64,000 bases of DNA, taken from NCBI RefSeq assembly GCF_000772105.1, contig NZ_CP009354.1:806001-870000 (forward strand). The letters are read 5' to 3'. Under the pieces are notes generated by a model. That model worked only from the letters and a program-made list of their open reading frames with translations. It ran no database searches and was not told where the DNA came from. A program made the position numbers and the translations under genes. The stretch's first letter is position 1. Each line of letters opens with the position of its first letter. Below, piece after piece: positions 62,807 through 64,000 of this stretch. Origin of the DNA: Vibrio tubiashii ATCC 19109 (GTDB lineage: Bacteria > Pseudomonadota > Gammaproteobacteria > Enterobacterales > Vibrionaceae).

Positions 62807-62928
62807 CCTTAAACCTATATCTGCTTGAACGCCACTATTGTAGCTAGGTGCTGGTAAGGTTGCTATGGTTCGAATACACTTTGCTCACTAAGATAAAGCG
62901 CAATGTTAGCAATTAGATGGAAGCTGTC

Positions 62929-63687
62929 ATGAACAACTTACAATTAGAAAAAATCCTCAACGAGAAGCTCTCTCCTCAGTTAATCAAAGACTATGCACCT
63001 AACGGATTGCAGGTTGAAGGTAAAGAGCAGATTAGAAAGGTCGTGACTGGTGTGACGGCTTCTCAAGCATTGATTGATAAAGCGGTTGAGTTAAACGCTG
63101 ATGCGCTACTGGTTCATCATGGTTATTTCTGGAAAGGTGAGCCAGAACCTATTCGTGGTATGAAAGGCAAGCGCATTCGCACTTTGATAAAAAACGACAT
63201 TAATTTAATGGGTTACCATCTGCCACTTGATATCCACCCGGAGCTAGGTAATAACGCTGAACTTGCTCGCTTACTCGATATTGAAGTAGAAGGCGGCCTA
63301 GAAGGGCACCCTCAATCAGTGGCTATGTTTGGGCGTTTGAAATCTCCAATGACAGGGGCTGAGTTTGCCACCAAGATTAATCAAGTACTTAAACGCCAGC
63401 CTCTTCATATTGCGCCGGAAAATGCAGATATATTGATTGAAACGGTCGGGTGGTGTACTGGTGGTGGTCAGGACTTTATTGAATTGGCAGCTAGACACGG
63501 TTTAGATGCGTTTATTTCGGGTGAGATCTCAGAGCGCACTACTTACTCTGCTCGTGAGCAAGACATTCACTACTTTGCAGCAGGTCACCACGCGACAGAG
63601 CGCTACGGAATCAAAGCTCTAGGCGAGTGGCTAGCCACTGAACATGGCCTAGATGTTGAGTTTATTGATATTGATAATCCGGTTTAG
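62929..63687 (+). CDS. ybgI: Nif3-like dinuclear metal protein YbgI
   Basis: The 252-residue protein matches E. coli YbgI along its length: DYAPNGLQVEGKEQI (about 21-35), DALLVHHGYFWKGEPE, LPLDIHPELGNN, GWCTGGGQDFIELAAR and FAAGHHATERYGIKAL. The His and Asp/Glu residues bind a two-metal centre in a toroidal hexamer. It is reported as a GTP cyclohydrolase I type 2-like family, role unproven. I start at MNNLQLEK (62929) with GGAAGC upstream; four extra residues are possible. gltA lies downstream, convergent. Confidence 0.93.
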   Translation: MNNLQLEKILNEKLSPQLIKDYAPNGLQVEGKEQIRKVVTGVTASQALIDKAVELNADALLVHHGYFWKGEPEPIRGMKGKRIRTLIKNDINLMGYHLPLDIHPELGNNAELARLLDIEVEGGLEGHPQSVAMFGRLKSPMTGAEFATKINQVLKRQPLHIAPENADILIETVGWCTGGGQDFIELAARHGLDAFISGEISERTTYSAREQDIHYFAAGHHATERYGIKALGEWLATEHGLDVEFIDIDNPV

Positions 63688-63691
63688 GTAG

Positions 63692-63770
63692 AGTGGGAAC
63701 GGACTGCGTCCTATGGAACGCTGCGCTTTTGGAAAACGGGATCGGGCTTCGCCCTGCGAGAGAAAAGCTC
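63692..63770 (+). repeat. Composite repeat head, copy 7 (no octamer array)
   Basis: GTGGGAACGGACTGCGTCC starts seven bases after the ybgI stop. TGGAAAAC and a GGGC-TTC-GCCC hairpin follow, then it gives way to an ERIC-like palindrome, as in copy 4. Confidence 0.85.
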
Positions 63771-63775
63771 GTTTT

Positions 63776-63874
63776 TCCATAGAGTGACGAAGGAGCGAGT
63801 AGGGAATCTCACACGGTGATCTACTCGCTAGAAGAGATCCCCAACTCACTCGTGCCTCGTTCTTGAGGATGACA
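63776..63874. repeat. ERIC-like imperfect palindrome, copy 3
   Basis: It resembles the elements at 37197 and 40101 (GAGTGACGAAGGAGCGAGTA, GAGATCCCCAACTCACTC, TTGAGGATGAC), but its left end has lost GTCATTCCC. Confidence 0.82.
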
Positions 63875-63886
63875 ACTAATCTAATA

Positions 63887-63920
63887 AAAAAGGGCTAATG
63901 TTCGCACATTAGCCCTTTGA
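63887..63920 (-). terminator. gltA terminator
   Basis: AAAGGGCTAATGT and ACATTAGCCCTTT form a perfect stem with loop TCGC; on the minus strand it runs into TTTTTTATT. Confidence 0.92.
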
Positions 63921-63939
63921 CTTTTTTGCTAGTCAGCTA

Positions 63940-64000
63940 TTATTCACGCTCATGCAGAGGTGAGAACTCGCGTTGTACTTCACCAGTGTAAAGCTGACGT
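63940..64000 (-). CDS. gltA: Citrate synthase, C-terminal 19 residues (cut by window edge)
   Basis: The minus-strand frame ending in TAA at 63940-63942 reads RQLYTGEVQREFSPLHERE. RQLYTG followed by a short basic/acidic tail is the typical end of bacterial citrate synthase, whose conserved Arg of the R-P-R-Q-LYTG region lies just outside the window. Citrate synthase condenses acetyl-CoA and oxaloacetate. The neighbouring ybgI and pgm match the gltA neighbourhood of vibrios, which supports the call. Confidence 0.68.
   Translation of the reverse strand, partial: RQLYTGEVQREFSPLHERE

Overview
The window is chromosomal DNA of a Vibrio (Gammaproteobacteria). The evidence is a set of Vibrio-type gene orders read directly from the sequence: ssrA-smpB-ratA-rnfH-bamE-recN-nadK-grpE-dnaK-dnaJ-minor pilins; nagC-nagA / nagE-glnS; and fur...fldA-ybfF-seqA-pgm...ybgI-gltA. 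The tmRNA tag (ends ANDENYALAA) and heavy use of CTA and GGT/CGT codons in highly expressed genes fit as well. I cannot name the species.

Layout. 1-6.4 kb is accessory DNA: a cut-off secreted endonuclease/exonuclease/phosphatase-family protein, a LysR regulator facing a divergent S-adenosylhomocysteine-hydrolase-like enzyme plus a CNT nucleoside transporter, and a P4-type integrase pointing away from the 3' end of ssrA. This looks like one end of a genomic island integrated at tmRNA. 6.4-22 kb is core: trans-translation (ssrA, smpB), the BAM lipoprotein bamE, LexA-controlled recN, nadK, the sigma-32 chaperone set grpE/dnaK/dnaJ, and minor pilins of a type IV (competence-like) pilus. 22-33 kb holds two AbgT-family transporters, tadA, a tiny very basic protein, mltF and PurR-boxed purL. 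33-41 kb holds small conserved proteins, purMN and upp, rluF, smrA, a tRNA-Pro with a decayed tRNA relic in front of it, and exported proteins. 42-56 kb is rich in amino-sugar use: a GH20 beta-N-acetylhexosaminidase, a POT peptide transporter, asnB, a CPA2 antiporter, nagC/nagA and divergent nagE, then glnS. 56-64 kb is fur, a DUF4442 protein, fldA, ybfF, seqA, pgm, a DUF1853 protein, ybgI and the C-terminus of gltA.

How genes work together. Chitin-derived sugars would be trimmed by the hexosaminidase, imported by NagE, deacetylated by NagA and sensed by NagC; a type IV pilus minor-pilin cluster lies in the same window. PurL, PurM and PurN are purine steps sharing PurR-type operators. SmpB and ssrA form the ribosome-rescue pair.

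The most unusual structure is a dispersed family of composite intergenic repeats (about 8.2, 10.8, 32.5, 37.1, 39.9, 61.8 and 63.7 kb). Each has a head of small hairpins (GGAC-TTC-GTCC / GGGC-TTC-GCCC type), often a spacer and a tandem array of an 8-bp unit, sometimes an inverted copy of the head, and in three cases an adjoining ERIC-like palindrome of about 105 bp. The octamer differs between loci (GTTTTCCA, GTTACCCA, GTTATCCA, GCTCTCCA) but is nearly uniform within a locus. Related arrays lie right after the stop codons of bamE and rluF, and on both sides, in inverted orientation, of a four-helix-bundle protein gene beside dnaK. This family is the best candidate here for an undescribed system.
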